The notes: generated by a model not told the origin, from the letters alone. A stretch of 64,000 nt of DNA from Fragum whitleyi (GCA_948146395.1 OX411547.1:58669066-58733065); one strand, 5' to 3'. Counted from the stretch's first letter, positions 1 to 12,400 are shown. A program made the numbers and translations.

Positions 1-660
1 AAAATCGAGATGGCAGCCAGGACTATGGAATGTAACACCAACAGCTCGGTAGATCACAATGCCGACCTTTTAAATGGATTTTTGTGATGTTTTTTGCTGT
101 TAAATTTCGAGATTAATCGTATGTGACATAATTGATACATGTTATGACATAAGAAATAAGTATGGTAGTCTAGATGGCAGCCAAATCGAATAATTAAGTG
201 GCAATTGAAGTATTTCTTGAACCATGTGACATAAGAATCTTAGGAAAGGGTTTTAGGGCTCCTTCAGTAAATATTGGTTAGTGGTTTTATGCCTTCTAAA
301 TATCAGACAAAAGACAACTCTCGTCTATTGTTGCATTAATTCTTGATTTCAAGATGGCAGCCAGGAAAGAGAAGATTCTAAGTTAATTGCGTTTTAATCG
401 GGATTTTAGAAAAAAATGCGCCTCTATCAACAGTTTCAATGCCAGTTTCAAGGTTGTTTTAAAAATTGATGCCTTAAATGAAAGATAGCATTCGAGATGG
501 CAGCCAAGGAATATAACCAAAAGAAAGTTTGAGGTTACATGATTGTATTAGAAAATTATACATATTAACTTACGAAAATACAGGTCATCATTTTGAAATA
601 AGAAAAGTTACATAATTATGCAATATAAAAAGAATTTTTTGTGTACTAAGATGGCAGCCA
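1..660. repeat. Left arm of a long inverted repeat with a GATGGCAGCCA array
   Basis: Five copies of GATGGCAGCCA start at 9, 173, 353, 496 and 650, spaced 143-180 bp. The inverse motif TGGCTGCCATC recurs at 3959, 4109 (one mismatch), 4286 and 4449 with mirrored spacing (150, 177, 163). Flanks of matching motifs also agree, for example CGAGATGGCAGCCAGGACTA at 7 against the reverse strand near 4459. The arms are diverged, so the structure is old. The left end runs off the window. It looks like a foldback-type transposon with subterminal repeats; no transposase is visible. Confidence 0.7.
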
Positions 661-2051
661 ATACTGCAAAAATATTGCATTTCCATTGGTTTTTGATTTT
701 TTTACAATTCAAAATATAATATTTGCGGGATTCATACGTAGAACTTTGACTTGAATTATCTCTCCCAGAAAGAAAAAAAGGAAGCCAACAATACATCCTA
801 TAAACATGAATAACTAAATAGAAGTCTAACTTCATTTGTAGCATCATTACATATACATATTTTTAGTGAACAATGCATAGCACTTACGTTGCATGGTAAT
901 TGAAAATAAAAATATATTTGCTTTGCGAGAAAATTATTGCACAACAAAATGTATTTATCTCATATCGATGGATTAGCACGAAACACTTATGTCTCCTAAC
1001 AAATATTAAGGCAGTTAGAACTTGGTCAAATAGGGCCGTAGGTTTAAGAAAATACTTAGAAATCATAAGTCTTATATTTGCAATAAAGGTTCGGAAAGCT
1101 TTGCCACCATTCAATTATACAATACATTGGTAGCCACTTTATAGAAGAGTTACCGTAGTCCGTACAGTTGATTTGAGCATATGCTAGCGGTCATCATCTT
1201 TTATGTCTACATCTTACCAGTAACGCCTCTGATGGACCTAAACATGTTACTTTAGGTTCAAATCACATGGAAGACAAAAAATAATTGGTTACTTACATTA
1301 CGTTGCATGTCATGAAAAATAAAACTGAATATGAGTCTCAGTAAATCCCCCGCCATAGCTATGTTGAGTTCACTTTAATGCTATGTGTTTAAAAAAATGC
1401 TATCTACAATGTTACATTTTCATACTTTATTGACTCAATTATGTTTTAAAACGTCAAATTTAATAAGCAAGCTAATGGGTCCTTTAAAAACATAGTGGAC
1501 ATGTCGAAACCATATATTAACTATAATTATACAAACATGTTTTTGTCAACAAATTATTTACATTTTCGTAATAGTTCAAATATATTTGATAATAACTAGA
1601 AAAACAGCAAGGCTACCATCTTCAAAATAAGATGTTTTAATACTTTACATCTGATTATATTCATCAAAAAATCGGATTTTTAGCAGATAAGTTTTTGCTA
1701 TAGGAAAAAGAGATCATCATATTCTCATGCTTATCATTAAGGTACACTAAGTAATCATTCATAAACTCTCTTAACAGACCATCTTGACTGCCAAACTGAA
1801 TTTCACTGTAAGAACATTAATTCTCTAACTTGCTCAGGCAGCAGATCAATACCATCATAGACAGATTACCTTATCTAAATTTTTTTTTAGTTGTATCTTC
1901 AAATGTTTACAAAACATATACACTTTATTTACATTATAGTTCCGCAACTTTATGTGAGTTTCGAGAAACCGTTATTGCCTATCATTTTCAATGTAAAATT
2001 GATCTTTGACGCCTCACTATAAATTGTACAACTGTAGTAATCAAGCAGTTT
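661..2051. other. Loop DNA with no recognised gene
   Basis: AT-rich sequence between the foldback arm and the next repeat. Open frames here are short and show no domain, splice-site context or codon bias. I see no gene, tRNA or terminal repeat. Confidence 0.5.
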
Positions 2052-3785
2052 TTAGCTCCACTGGCTGAAAGCCATTGGGGCTATTGTCAAGGCGTTGTGT
2101 CGGTCGTGTGTCCATGCGTCCGGTCGTAAACATTTTCTTTAAAAATCTTCAACCAAATTTCACAGGAATGATCCTTGGGTGACCCTCTTTCAAAGTTGTT
2201 CAAGAAAGTTTGATCCAATGAAAAACATGGATTAAATGGGTGTGGCTAATTTCCAAATATGGTAAAACGTGACTTTTCTCATATTCTAATTGATGGATAC
2301 CAATTAAATTTTACAGTCTACAAAAAAAGTGATCAGATATAGAATATACTTAGTTCCCAAAGAAAGTGTGCAGTTTCACTTTTGGGTTTTCCTTATTTTT
2401 TGCAAAGTTTGGGGAACACTTGCTTGTAAAATTTATTGTTTGTTTTCGATATGACCCTTTAGAAACGGGGCATGAACCCGATTTCGAAAAAAAAGTTGCG
2501 TATACTGTGGGCACTTGTTCAGCACATATGGCGTTTAGATTGGGCCTCCTGGAATTTCTTTTTTTAGTAGAGCGAAATTTGCTTATTTGGTATTTACTAG
2601 TTTGACTAGGGACTCACTATCACTTCCAAACAGAATGTCGAGTTTATGTACAGACGTCACACCTGCGCCAACGTTAGAAAGCGCTACATTAATTGGTCAA
2701 TAACGTCAGATACAACGGTGCGTTAGCGTTATACAAAATTAGATAATACGTAGCAGAGGAAGCTCAACCGGATGCAAACGATTTCCATTGGACTGTGAGT
2801 GCCAATTTAATCTAATGGACAGTTTTCTTCGCACGGGATTAACTTTTGCCCACACACGTAATTTGCACGTCAACCTACGTTGTTTTATAGTGTACAATTG
2901 TCATTCAAGCGTGAATCTATTACAAGGTAGGGCACAGAAATTGAACTGAATGTGATACCAAAATAGTTATTCATCAACTTTAGGATTTAAGAGCAAATCA
3001 CTCAAAATCAACGATCCTTTTCTAGCCTTCAGTCAATGAGTCCTGTGTGCCTTAATTCTCAATGTATCGATGATCCATAGTGTCGAGGTTTGTCATGCAA
3101 AATTTTCTGACGATACATTGAGTAAGTTTCGAGATTTTCGAATTTTAAAAGTGCACACTTTCTTTTGGAACTGAGTATATGTATTTTATGGTCAGAGATC
3201 ATTTCTCTATATGTTATATAGTAGAAACTTTGAAAATCATTTCCTCAGAATGTAACTGGTGGATATCAATCAAACTTCATTGGTATGATCCTTGGGTGAC
3301 TCATCATCATGAAGCCAAACATAAAGTGATTGGATGAATAAAATGTCTTATATGGGCGGAGGTCATTTCTGTATATGTTATATAGTGGAAACTGTGAAAA
3401 TCATTTTAAACATCATTCTGTAGAACCAAAAATATCTCAAAATCTAGTCAAAACTCAGAATTAAAGTGATGGATAGCAACCAAATTTCACTGGAATGAGC
3501 CTTTAGTGACCCTATATCAGTCTACTAAGAATTATTGTGATCGGATGAAAAATACATATTTTATGGGCAGAGGTCATTTCTCTGTATGTTATTTAGTTGA
3601 AACTTTCAAAATCATTTTCTCAGAATGTTAAATATAGATATCAATCAAATTTCACTAGAATGATCCTTGAATGACTTTGAAAATTATTTTCAACATCAGT
3701 AGAACCCAAAACATCTAAAAATCTAGTCAAAACTTTTATTCGCTATTACAAGAATTCCAAGCCTGTGGAGCGACTCAAGCCATTC
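2052..3785 (+). repeat. Interspersed repeat with ~165 bp internal units, copy 1
   Basis: The left end reads GCTCCACTGGCTGAAAGCCA, followed by a CGTCCGGTCGTAAAC-type segment and then repeated units built on 'ccttgggtgacc' and 'gatcggatgaaa'. The right end contains CCTGTGGAGCGACTC. A second copy lies inverted at 26918-28396 and shares both ends and the internal units. No coding potential is visible. I do not recognise the superfamily. Copy 1 is interrupted by a MITE at about 2350-3181. Confidence 0.7.
2350..3181. mobile_element. ~0.8 kb MITE with terminal inverted repeats
   Basis: The ends are inverted: AGTTCCCAAAGAAAGTGTGC on the left, and its reverse complement with one change near 3157-3176. 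The symmetry extends outward through ATATAC. The host interspersed repeat is recognisable on both sides, so this is an insertion. The exact target duplication is ambiguous because of the AT-rich flanks. A 79-codon frame at 2366-2605 lies inside it and is not a gene. Confidence 0.65.
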
Positions 3786-3954
3786 ATGACTTTGTAGTTC
3801 CATTTGGCAGCCACCTTGACAACTCTACACTTATTCTAATCGCCATTCAAGGTATTCATTACACAAGGAAACTTCAAATTAGCATCTTATCAGTTAAATT
3901 AGATACGAAATTTAGATGAATTGTTTAGTAGCAAGTACATGTATATTTTCAGTG

Positions 3955-4505
3955 GTCTTGGCTGCCATCTCAACTTTTTTAAATCTTTTCCATGATCAAA
4001 ATGCATCATTATCCAGATTCTTGATAGGTTAGACCTTAGCTACTCGAAAATAGTTAACTGTTAAAAACGTTGCAAACTCTAAGCATTAAATAAACATCTT
4101 GTGTTTCCTGGTTGCCATCTTCAAATTAAGGGTTTCATAACACTAGATGAGAGGTGTAACAAGTCAGATATTTTGAAGTCATAAACAAGCTTACAAAAGT
4201 TTATTCAGAAAACTCTAAAACACATTTCTAAGATTCTTGCATAAATCGCGAATTACTTAAAAAAAAAACATTTCAAAATTTGATTTGGCTGCCATCTTGA
4301 TTACCATACTCATAACTAATGTCATGTTTTGTTTTTATTTGTTAAATAGCTTCAGGTTAATATCTTAACAGTAAAATGACCACTCAAACAGGTTTTATAT
4401 TACAAAGAAAGTGATTTACGGAGCCGTTGGCTTGATTTTTGATAGTCCTGGCTGCCATCTCGATTTATTCGAAATGCTCAATGATGACAAGATGTCATCA
4501 ACCGG
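3955..4505. repeat. Right arm of the GATGGCAGCCA foldback
   Basis: Four inverse motifs TGGCTGCCATC (3959, 4109, 4286, 4449) mirror the left arm's spacing. By eye, similarity to the arm at 1-660 is clear around each motif and weak between motifs. Confidence 0.7.
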
Positions 4506-4607
4506 ATTCTGATTGCGGAAGGCATTGGCTACAAGAATCAGTCAAGAAAAAAACTTTGAACCCTACTTCCAGGTTCAGCTAAAATAAGCCATATTTCTGC
4601 CGGACTA

Positions 4608-4998
4608 GATAGTAACATCGTGAAATTGAAATTTAACTCTATCAAAGCAATTGTAAATCGCCCATTCATTCCTAACACTGACTTAAACCAATCAAAAACG
4701 CTCCAAAATCACTAAAAAAATAAGGCCAACAACTACTTTCAAAATAAATAAAAAACTTAAATAAAATCGCGATTTATCTGACATAATTCGAATTACAAGC
4801 GTCTTATTGGTACCTGAAAAAATAAGAAGCTAAATATAGAATCTGTATGCATATTTTACTAAAGGGAGGTAAAAAATATAGCTTATTTTGTTTCTCATGA
4901 ACAAAATTAGTGCTACTGAGTTACCTCCCTTTAATTTCACTCAAAACTCCCCCAAAATCATTAAAAAAATCATTCACTTTGCAATTCCACGATGTTAA
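4608..4998 (-). mobile_element. TA-MITE copy, diverged
   Basis: Starts at AACATCGTGAAATTG and ends at CAATTCCACGATGTTA, the two ends of the dominant TA-flanked family. The internal AAAGGGAGGTAA ... TTACCTCCCTTT palindrome is present at 4861-4933. The outer TACAGT is eroded. Plus-strand sequence runs from the 'tcattca' side to the palindrome side; minus is used here for that orientation. Confidence 0.75.
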
Positions 4999-5972
4999 AA
5001 CAAATTGAAATAAGATAAAAAATATTTTCTTTTTTGGCCTAAAATCATTTGGTTATAAAATTGTAAGCCCTCTTGAAAACTGTGTAAAAAAAAATCACGG
5101 GCATCTTTTCCATTCCAACGTTACAAGCCAGTACTTGTCCCGACTGTGTCATTTGAATAAAACTTGGTAGGACAATACAATAGAAGTTGAAATTTATTAC
5201 ATTTATTACGTTTTGAAGAATCGGGATATTTGTTTACCTGACTTTTCACCGTCATTGCATTACCTTTTTAATAGTATTTTGGTATTTTGGTATTTGAATC
5301 AATTTATCTGGAAGAATAAAAAAAAGAAGCTTTGATGTTAAGTCTGTCATGGACGCTTAAGTTTGTTGCCTGAGATGCATCGTCATATGACGTATATGCA
5401 TGATGGTTGGTCTAATTATGAATATAATTTTTCATGCATATGCATTTCCTTGATAAAAGTAGAAGAAGGGGCTCCTTTCCTACTCCGTAATTATTACAAA
5501 TGTAGCAATCGAAATTTTATTTTGTCTTGTAACCAAAGAAGGACCAAAACAATAATTCAGGTCCTTACCTAACCTTCCAAATTGCTTCCCATGCGCCTGG
5601 ATTATCAGTAATTGAAAATTAAACAGAAGTTGTATTAATAACAATGAGGTCCAAATATTATTTAACAGCAAATATTATTAAACTCTTGTTTTATGCATAG
5701 TCATTGCCAGAATACGAAAATAGGTGAACGCCTTGATTTTGAGGGTAGGTGATTCCAAAGAAAAGTGGCCAAAAATGCCTCGATAGACTTACTTTATTTT
5801 ACCTTTTCTAATTCTTCAAATTTTTACTCATTTTTTAATCATATTCTTTCAACTATATTTAATGTAGGTGTATTTTTATAATAAAACGCAATAACTGGAT
5901 ATCAGTTGATAAAAGAGGGTTTTTTAGAACTGCTTTTCCTGATTTTTCGTCTTGTTAATGTTACTTATCAAC
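4999..5972. other. Intergenic or intronic stretch
   Basis: No recognisable gene. Two overlapping short frames near 5363-5671 on opposite strands lack domain or splice support. Confidence 0.45.
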
Positions 5973-6154
5973 TACAGTCAAACCTGTGTTAGTGGCCACC
6001 TGTATTCAGCAAGCAACCTGTCTTAAGCAAGCGGCAACCGAGTTCCCAAATTAACCAATTGCACTTAAAATGACCTGTTTTAAGCAAGCACCTGTCTTTA
6101 GCAAGCACTTTTTGAATGTCCCTTTGGTGCTTGCTTAAGACAGGTTTGACTGTA
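5973..6154. mobile_element. 182 bp MITE with TACAGTCAAACCTG ends
   Basis: Begins TACAGTCAAACCTG and ends CAGGTTTGACTGTA, a perfect 14 bp terminal inverted repeat including a TA on each side. The interior repeats 'aagcaagcacctgtctt' words. TA flanks plus a CAGT start fit a non-autonomous Tc1/mariner-like element. Confidence 0.85.
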
Positions 6155-6396
6155 TTGTAATAATCCTTGTATCCAATAAGTCATTTTATACCAACTCACA
6201 AACATAGTACGTCACACTCCAGCTTCTTATGATCCATTTCATACCTTTTTTGGGGGGCAAGGAAAAAAATGGTATGCTGATTTTTTTGTCAAATTATCGT
6301 TAAGGTACTCTCTACGAAATATATTTATTTATTTAAGCCTTTGCTGTTAAATCCCTGCTTTTTACGTGCCTATGATTTTATGATTTAAAAAACATT

Positions 6397-6445
6397 GTGA
6401 AAAAAGAAGAAATTGCTTCTGACAAGCAATTTCTTCTTTTTACAC
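6397..6445. repeat. Near-perfect 22 bp hairpin, 5-nt loop
   Basis: Arms 6397-6418 and 6424-6445 pair with one mismatch, around a CTGAC loop. The arms are purine-rich on one strand (AAGAAGAAATTGCTT). The loop is too short for a typical microRNA precursor. It is most likely a small inverted duplication. Confidence 0.7.
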
Positions 6446-6754
6446 ACTATTTTCTACCTTACGGAATGGTTATTTTTCAAATTAAATCCACTTTAAATTT
6501 TCGTCTGCAAACAGGTCCAAAATTTTGTAAAACAGGAAAGGGTTAACAAAGGTTGGATCAAGTGCCTAATGGTGTCAGACTATAGGTTGAAATTATTGAC
6601 ATGACTTGACCTTTATGCAATGAATAAATTAACCAATGAATACATTTATCATCGAGGGTTGTCGCAAGCCTTCGAAAAACATCGTAAATCCGCGGAGGGT
6701 ATGGGTTTTAAATAATGTTTGTATAAGGTAATTAAGTACCTATACACATTGTAT

Positions 6755-7062
6755 GACTGTGTGGTCGAGAGGTCTAGTCTGATGACTACAGTTACAGGGG
6801 TCAAGGGTTCAAACCAGCTTTTTTCCACTTTTTTATATTTTTTCTTTCTTCTGATAGTCTCATTTGACTAGTTTGTGAATGACAATTAACTTTTTTGCAC
6901 CGCTGCATTTCATTTATCGCATACAATCTCCTGAACTCAAACATGGAAAACACAAGTCGTTGTTAAATGGTCTTGAGTGCAGATTTGGTTGATAATCGAA
7001 TACCTATGTGGGATGAACAACTGGGGAATCGGAAGAGTTGTCGTGGTAGTATTCGTAAGGAA
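6755..7062 (+). mobile_element. Relic of a tRNA-derived SINE
   Basis: TGGTCGAGAGG (A-box-like, 6762) and GGGTTCAAACC (B-box-like, 6805) are spaced as in a tRNA promoter. From about 6986, GGTTGATAATCGAATACCTA and following sequence resemble the body of the SINE family seen intact at 8427. The tRNA fold is poor, so this is not a working tRNA gene. Confidence 0.45.
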
Positions 7063-7254
7063 AAGTTCAGATATCCAAAGTTAAGTGCGCCAGTCGCGCA
7101 ATAAAATCGAAAAAAAAATCTAAATAGTCGTTAAACCCAATTCAAACAAACAAAACAAACAAAAAAGAAAAAGAAACTAACGGGCAATGTTTTTAAAAAT
7201 TAGCATATGACGTACCGCATATCTTTTTGAGAATCGCGTGATCTTCAACATAAT

Positions 7255-7277
7255 AAAAAAAAAAAAAAAAAAAAAAA
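7255..7277. repeat. Poly-A tract (23 nt)
   Basis: Uninterrupted A run. No retroelement body was recognised upstream of it. Confidence 0.9.
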
Positions 7278-8095
7278 GCTTGAAATCTAGAGGAAAAATA
7301 ACTGTTGCTGCAGTGACTCGAACCACTGTCTTTCGACTTCTTATGCCTTCCTCTTTGCACGTACAAGAACAAATGTCTACTCACAACGGTGTCATTTAAT
7401 AGGTATATATTATGAAACTTGATTCACGAAGTTAAACGAGACCTAACGGAGATGCCATGCGACAATCAGTCAAGCATGTAATTAATGTTAATAGAGGTTA
7501 CGGTCAGTCATGTCAATGTTTTCGCGCTATACCTTAAAGAAAAATTGTCAACCGCTCACATCATCAAATGGGTCTATTTTAAGCGTTGCCCGGTTGTTCA
7601 CAATATTGTCGTAAAGCAGTCAAGGCTTAGGCAGATTTTTTAGACTAAGATCAGCCTGCGCAGACGTGAAATATTATCTGAACATACACTTCCCTTTTTT
7701 ATATTATTTCGGGAAAACCTGAATTCTACTGTTTGAAAAAAGAAATGGCAATGTATTTGAAATAAAATATGAATTCGAAAGGGCACTTTAAATTGAATAT
7801 CAATTAATGCAATAGTAAAGGATATTAATTTGTTACGGTTATCAAAAATGTACGCCAACAGTGCAAGCAATAAAAAAAATAAATTGCTGAATCACCCAGT
7901 ATAAAAAAGTAAATTTAATCTAATAACTGTAAATGTGACTTGAAACACGTAAAGATACCATCTAGGAACGCCGTAAACTAAATATTTATAAAAGAGATTG
8001 GTTCTTTTTAAGATCAAGCGGAGGTGGCAATTCGGCCAGTCTTATAAAGGAAGATAGAATAACCATTCTAAATTAAGAAAATCAGCCAAGTGCAA

Positions 8096-8240
8096 AAGTT
8101 TCGATCCTAGTCAGACTGCGCAAAACACGCAGTCTAACTAGGGTCGACACTTTTCACAATACCATGAAGTTCCCTATCCGCCTTACGGGTCGCAAATGTT
8201 AAACAGCTACTAGATCCGTCATACGAAAAGGGACCATGTA
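8096..8240. repeat. Palindromic repeat with a CAGACTGCG hairpin
   Basis: CCTAGTCAGACTGCG pairs with CGCAGTCTAACTAGG (8108-8144). Flanking words GTCGACACTTTTC and CGAAAAGGGACCAT recur at 25507-25760 and 49190-49500, so this is an interspersed family and not a local hairpin. Confidence 0.55.
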
Positions 8241-8377
8241 GAAAAAGTTCAAATACTACAAAGCCAGATAGATTTTCTGGACGTAGAGCAATTATTTTTA
8301 AATTAGTTAACTATTGAACTTTGATAGTTCAAATCACCTTTTCGTGATCAACAAAACTATATTTTCACTCGTGGCTT

Positions 8378-8380
8378 CCC

Positions 8381-8420
<40 letters not shown>
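8378..8420. repeat. C11 then T32 homopolymer tract
   Basis: Runs directly into the target site of the SINE at 8427. Its length is likely to be variable and sequencing-sensitive. Confidence 0.9.
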
Positions 8421-8424
<4 letters not shown>

Positions 8425-8426
8425 AG

Positions 8427-8708
8427 CCGCCGTCATAGCGCAGTTGGTAGCGCGTCGGACTGTGAATCCAGATGTCACGGGTTCGATCCCCGACGGCAGC
8501 ACTCTTTCTTTCCGACTATTTGTCTCTCACCAATGGGTTGATAATCGTAGACCTATGTGAGATAGCAGCTGGAGGCTAGGAAAGGATGTGGTGGCTATAC
8601 TGGTGAGAGAAATACCAGGAAACCATTGTTAGGTGCTCCAGCCGCCGCGATATAACTGAAAAAATGTTGAAAGCGGCGTAAAACTCCATTCAATCAATCA
8701 ATCAACCC
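8427..8708 (+). mobile_element. Full-length tRNA-derived SINE
   Basis: The head is a tRNA-like sequence, with A-box TAGCGCAGTTGGTAGCGCG and B-box GGGTTCGATCCCC, that folds with a GTG in the anticodon position. The body contains GGGTTGATAATCGTAGACCT and GGTGCTCCAGCCGCCGCGAT. The tail is ACTCCATTCAATCAATCAA. A 12-bp target duplication TTTTTTACTTAG flanks it (8415-8426 and 8709-8720). Other copies lie at 18009, 26226, 36206, 38132, 46302, 56867 and 57833. Such SINEs are known from molluscs; the family name needs a library search. Confidence 0.9.
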
Positions 8709-8720
8709 TTTTTTACTTAG

Positions 8721-11346
8721 TTTTTTTGCATCCTCCAGCAGCACCAGCCGAGCGTTGGCACCCGTAGGCCGTGCTCTTGTTTGAAAGATGTCTTCTACAA
8801 AATCCCATGTTGAGTTTGAATAAATTGACATAGATCTTGCTTCATATGTCGGTCGTCACCTTCATTTCAACTCGGTTTAATGAGAAGTTAAGGGATAAAA
8901 ACAAACCACTTACAAATAGCTTTGTTTTCGATCAGCTGCACTAATCGGATATGCACTCACATTAATCTCTATAATTACGGTGCTAATCTCGGAGAATTCC
9001 GAAAATTTAATTAACCTTAATAGAAAGCGCTACCTTCCCATGAAAGTAGTGAAATCTGTTTACAACTGCAATGTGCAGCTGCAGTTGTAAAGATGGATAG
9101 TTTACCCGTCGCGCATAAATAGATTCAACAAAATGTGGGAAAGCCTACATATGCTAAACAATTTTACCAGGCTTAATTTTTTTTTCAAAAATATTTTAAC
9201 ATCCAGAAAAGTTGTCCTGCGTATATATAAGGGGTTAACATAGAAGACGAAGGGTCCCCGACCCCCGAAAAAAGAAAATGAATAATTATGATATAAAAAA
9301 AAGATTCTGAAAACCGCCCCCCCCCCATAAAAAAAGGAAAAAGAAATAAAAGAAAAAATAATTACTACGTTTTCAAATCTCAATTTATTCTGTAAACACG
9401 CGTTCACTATTCTGATTCATACTTTTTTTCAAAAAATAATGCAATTTTGTCAAAGGATACGGCCCCACGAAAAGAGCACCTTTAAATCGCAAAAAACTTA
9501 AATGAAGATTTGTATCACGAGCGACCCTGAATTCAGAGAATTCTTTACCTGTGTGTGCAAATAGCTGTTAGTTCCAAGTGTTGCTTCTACTTAAACGAAT
9601 CGTCGCTTGACAGATTGGCTGCATAGTTCTTATCTACTGTTTCAGGAGTTCCTCCCCATTCTTCAATCACATGCATAAATAAGGTTATCCTGTGTTTCAA
9701 TTCTACAAATTTGGTCTAAGGCTTTTGTCTGCATTAAGCCCTATTTATACCATAACGTGTCTCAGAGTCTTTGTCGACTAGTCCAGCTGTCCGAACAAGA
9801 CTTTCAAGCGCCATAAATTAGATTGACAACAAAATTCCTGGAGGGAAGCTCATATACGTGCATTTAAAAGAAACAATCTACAACAGCACTGGCAAAAGGT
9901 CGTAAAATTGGAAGAGGGTTTCGCGTTTTGAAGCTCGAGACAGCAAGCGTAACTCTGTCATTGATATAGAGGTCTCACAATGTTGATGCTGGACAGAACC
10001 ATTACTGATACGACTGAAAGATCGGCCAATTTATGGAAAACGACAATCAAGGAAGCACTTACTCGGTATACATATGCTGTTTTTCTGTCGCTTTGAAAGT
10101 CAATTCAAAATTTATTTGTAGTGACCCAACTCAAGATTCACATGGTTCCTAGCTCAGAACAGTCTTGAAATTTGATGCAGTCTCGCCAAAACTGGTAGTA
10201 CTGCTAGTCTTCAAGAGCGCATATGGGAAGTCTGAGGATTGGTCTTAATTTTCTTGGTCGATACTTAGCTTCCAGTTACATTTCTGAAGACTTGCAGTCG
10301 TCTGAAACATGTTGCACTATCGAAAGTTACCAAGAAAATGACCATCACCAGCAGTAATTTCCCGCCATACAAACAGTTGTTACCTCTAACGAGCATATAC
10401 AGTCCAGTTGAATCTTTTTTAAACTGGCCGACCACGTTCCTATTGGTTTGATTTGTTTGTTGCGCTTTGCGAACATAAAAGTTCAAAACAAATATATGCA
10501 GAAAAGAAAAGGAAACATTACATGATCACATTATATTAGGCGGTTGGGTTACAAAACCTTTTCTTTCTGATCAATTTTGAACCATATGTGCTTATTTATG
10601 CCAAAGACTGGAAGAAAATACACCACAGAACGCTCAAATACACAGACAAAATACAAAGAATAAATTCCATCCGAAAAATGAAATTTGAAGTTTTGATCCC
10701 TAAATTTTTTTGTCAAGTTTATATATATATATATTCTATGTTTCATACAGTTGTTTGAAATATATTATCTGTAAAGAACCTGTCAAGTGTAAAAACACTA
10801 TGTGCCGAAAGTGCAAGAATATACAGTGATCATACTGTAGTTTCAGTGCAGCTTACCTTAGATTTTATTTGTACACCTTGTAAAGCCAATTATACTATCA
10901 ACAAAATGAAATACCTCATACTCGGAGGCAAATGGGAAGTAAAATTGATTTATTTTGCAATTATACGTATAAACGGCCTCAATTTAAATATTTGTTTTAT
11001 GCAGCGGAAGCAACTTATTACATTTTTAAGACTTTAGTATCTTTGTATTCAATGCACCCTTCTGTTTCAAAGACAATCTTAGGCATTAAAATTGATATAT
11101 GAGGACTAAATATATTCTTCAATTGATCTAAAGTCTTACTTTGCCATTGTTTGTTGTTAAAATATCCATTGACTCCTGAGAATAATTATCGGCCTTGCTT
11201 TTGCCATTGGCCAAAACATACTGCGCGAGTGCATTTGCGATGTCCATAAAAAATATATATCAACGAATTCTTTGTTCTTGTTCTTAGAAATTGATACTCA
11301 AACGATGTTCAATAAAAAAGTAGTAGTTTAAGTAAAGTGTAAGAAA
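8721..11346. other. Gene-poor stretch
   Basis: No supported gene. The minus-strand frame at 9102-9407 is low-complexity (Phe/Ser/Gly runs over homopolymers). A short (AT)n tract lies near 10721-10736. No terminal repeats were recognised. Confidence 0.5.
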
Positions 11347-11764
11347 AACAGCTAACACCATCGTGTATTCGAAATAAGTCTCTATTCCAAACCATTATCA
11401 ATCGCTCACTCAGTGCTCCATATAATGCATCCGAAACACTCTCTCCAATCACTCAGAAACGCTTCGAAATCGTTTTAATAGATCAACATTTCATTCAAAT
11501 CGATCAAATCATTCCACGACATCATTGGCTCGTGTGGATTCTCAAACGCCTGATTGGTCCACGAAGACACACAAACAGAAAGGGAAGTATTATTAAAGGA
11601 GGTTAATACAATATCGCGAATTTTAACCATTCGGTCGAATTTAGAAACATCACATAACTTCCTTATAGTTTCATTCAAACTCGATCTCCACTCACTTAAT
11701 TTTATTCCAAAATCGTTCGAAAGCAATAATATTGTCAATTACGAGATGATGTTTTAAAATTGTA
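11347..11764 (-). mobile_element. TA-MITE copy, diverged
   Basis: The left end ACAGCTAACACCATCGTG and right end CAATTACGAGATGATGTT match the family ends with substitutions. It contains the diagnostic CTCACTCAGTGCTCC and AAAGGAGGTTAATA words. The central palindrome is decayed (TTTTAACCATTCGGTCGAAT). Two overlapping frames on opposite strands here are repeat-derived. Confidence 0.75.
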
Positions 11765-12113
11765 AATGGTAGGGAAAAAAGGAGCTGTTGTGTTTTTCTC
11801 AAGCCGACACTTGGACAAAGTTATGGACTTTCTAGAAAGACACCATGCTGTTTCAAAAAAGCGTAGCAATAACAGCTTTCTTCAAGCTCTGGTTGCAATG
11901 ATTTAGAATCACACTATCAGGATTTGACTTTGGTTCTTGATATGTATGCTGGTATTTTATATCGGTCCATAGATTATATACCCATCTGATGTATACCTTT
12001 TTGATAAGTTCTGTCTTGTATGTTTATTGTATGTATGCTTTTGGTGACAATCCTATAACTGGATTTTTTAAACCAATAAAGTAATTTCAATTTGAATTTG
12101 AATTTATAGATGT
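11765..12113 (+). mobile_element. Probable LINE 3' end
   Basis: Non-coding sequence ending in CCAATAAAGTAATTTCAATT followed by short TTGAAT/AATTTG repeats. This is the form of a non-LTR retrotransposon 3' UTR with a simple-sequence tail. No reverse-transcriptase residue remains in this fragment, so it is only a probable call. Confidence 0.4.
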
Positions 12114-12249
12114 AGGAGACTAAACGTCTAAAATAAAGCACATTGGGACTCAAAGCAATTCCTTTGTAAGTTCCAATAGACGTTAAATATTCGAGTCATT
12201 ACACATAGATAATTTTACAGTATAATGATTAAAGTCTTTAACTTTGGCA

Positions 12250-12400
12250 TTAAGGTAGTGGACCCGTAATAGTTCCGCATCATTTCGGAACAGTGTTGAC
12301 CGAGGTTTCCTAATGAAAATCATTAGGAAACCTCGGTTAACACTGTTAAAGTTCATTACTTCCAAAACGTTGCGGAACTATTCCAGGTCCACTACCTTAA
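12250..12400. mobile_element. TTAA-flanked palindromic MITE, copy 1
   Basis: TTAAGGTAGTGGACCCGTAA at the left and its near-inverse ending CCACTACCTTAA at the right form an almost complete palindrome. The centre is GGTTTCCTAATG, inverted around ATCATTAGGAAACC. Seven copies occur in this window. TTAA at both ends suggests a piggyBac- or Kolobok-type target site. Confidence 0.85.

Noticed and set aside
1..660. CRISPR-like array of GATGGCAGCCA repeats
   Set aside because: The repeat is only 11 bp, spacing is irregular at 143-180 bp, an inverted partner array exists, and the DNA is eukaryotic. It is a foldback arm.
6397..6445. microRNA precursor
   Set aside because: The loop is 5 nt and the arms are low-complexity purine/pyrimidine; real precursors have longer loops and extended stems.
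8427..8500. A tRNA gene (anticodon position GTG) at the SINE head
   Set aside because: It is followed by the SINE body and tail with a target duplication, has an acceptor mismatch, and other copies show GTC at the same place. It is a SINE head.
9102..9407. 101-codon minus-strand frame as a gene
   Set aside because: Low-complexity Phe/Ser/Gly composition produced by poly-A and poly-C tracts, with no supporting signals.
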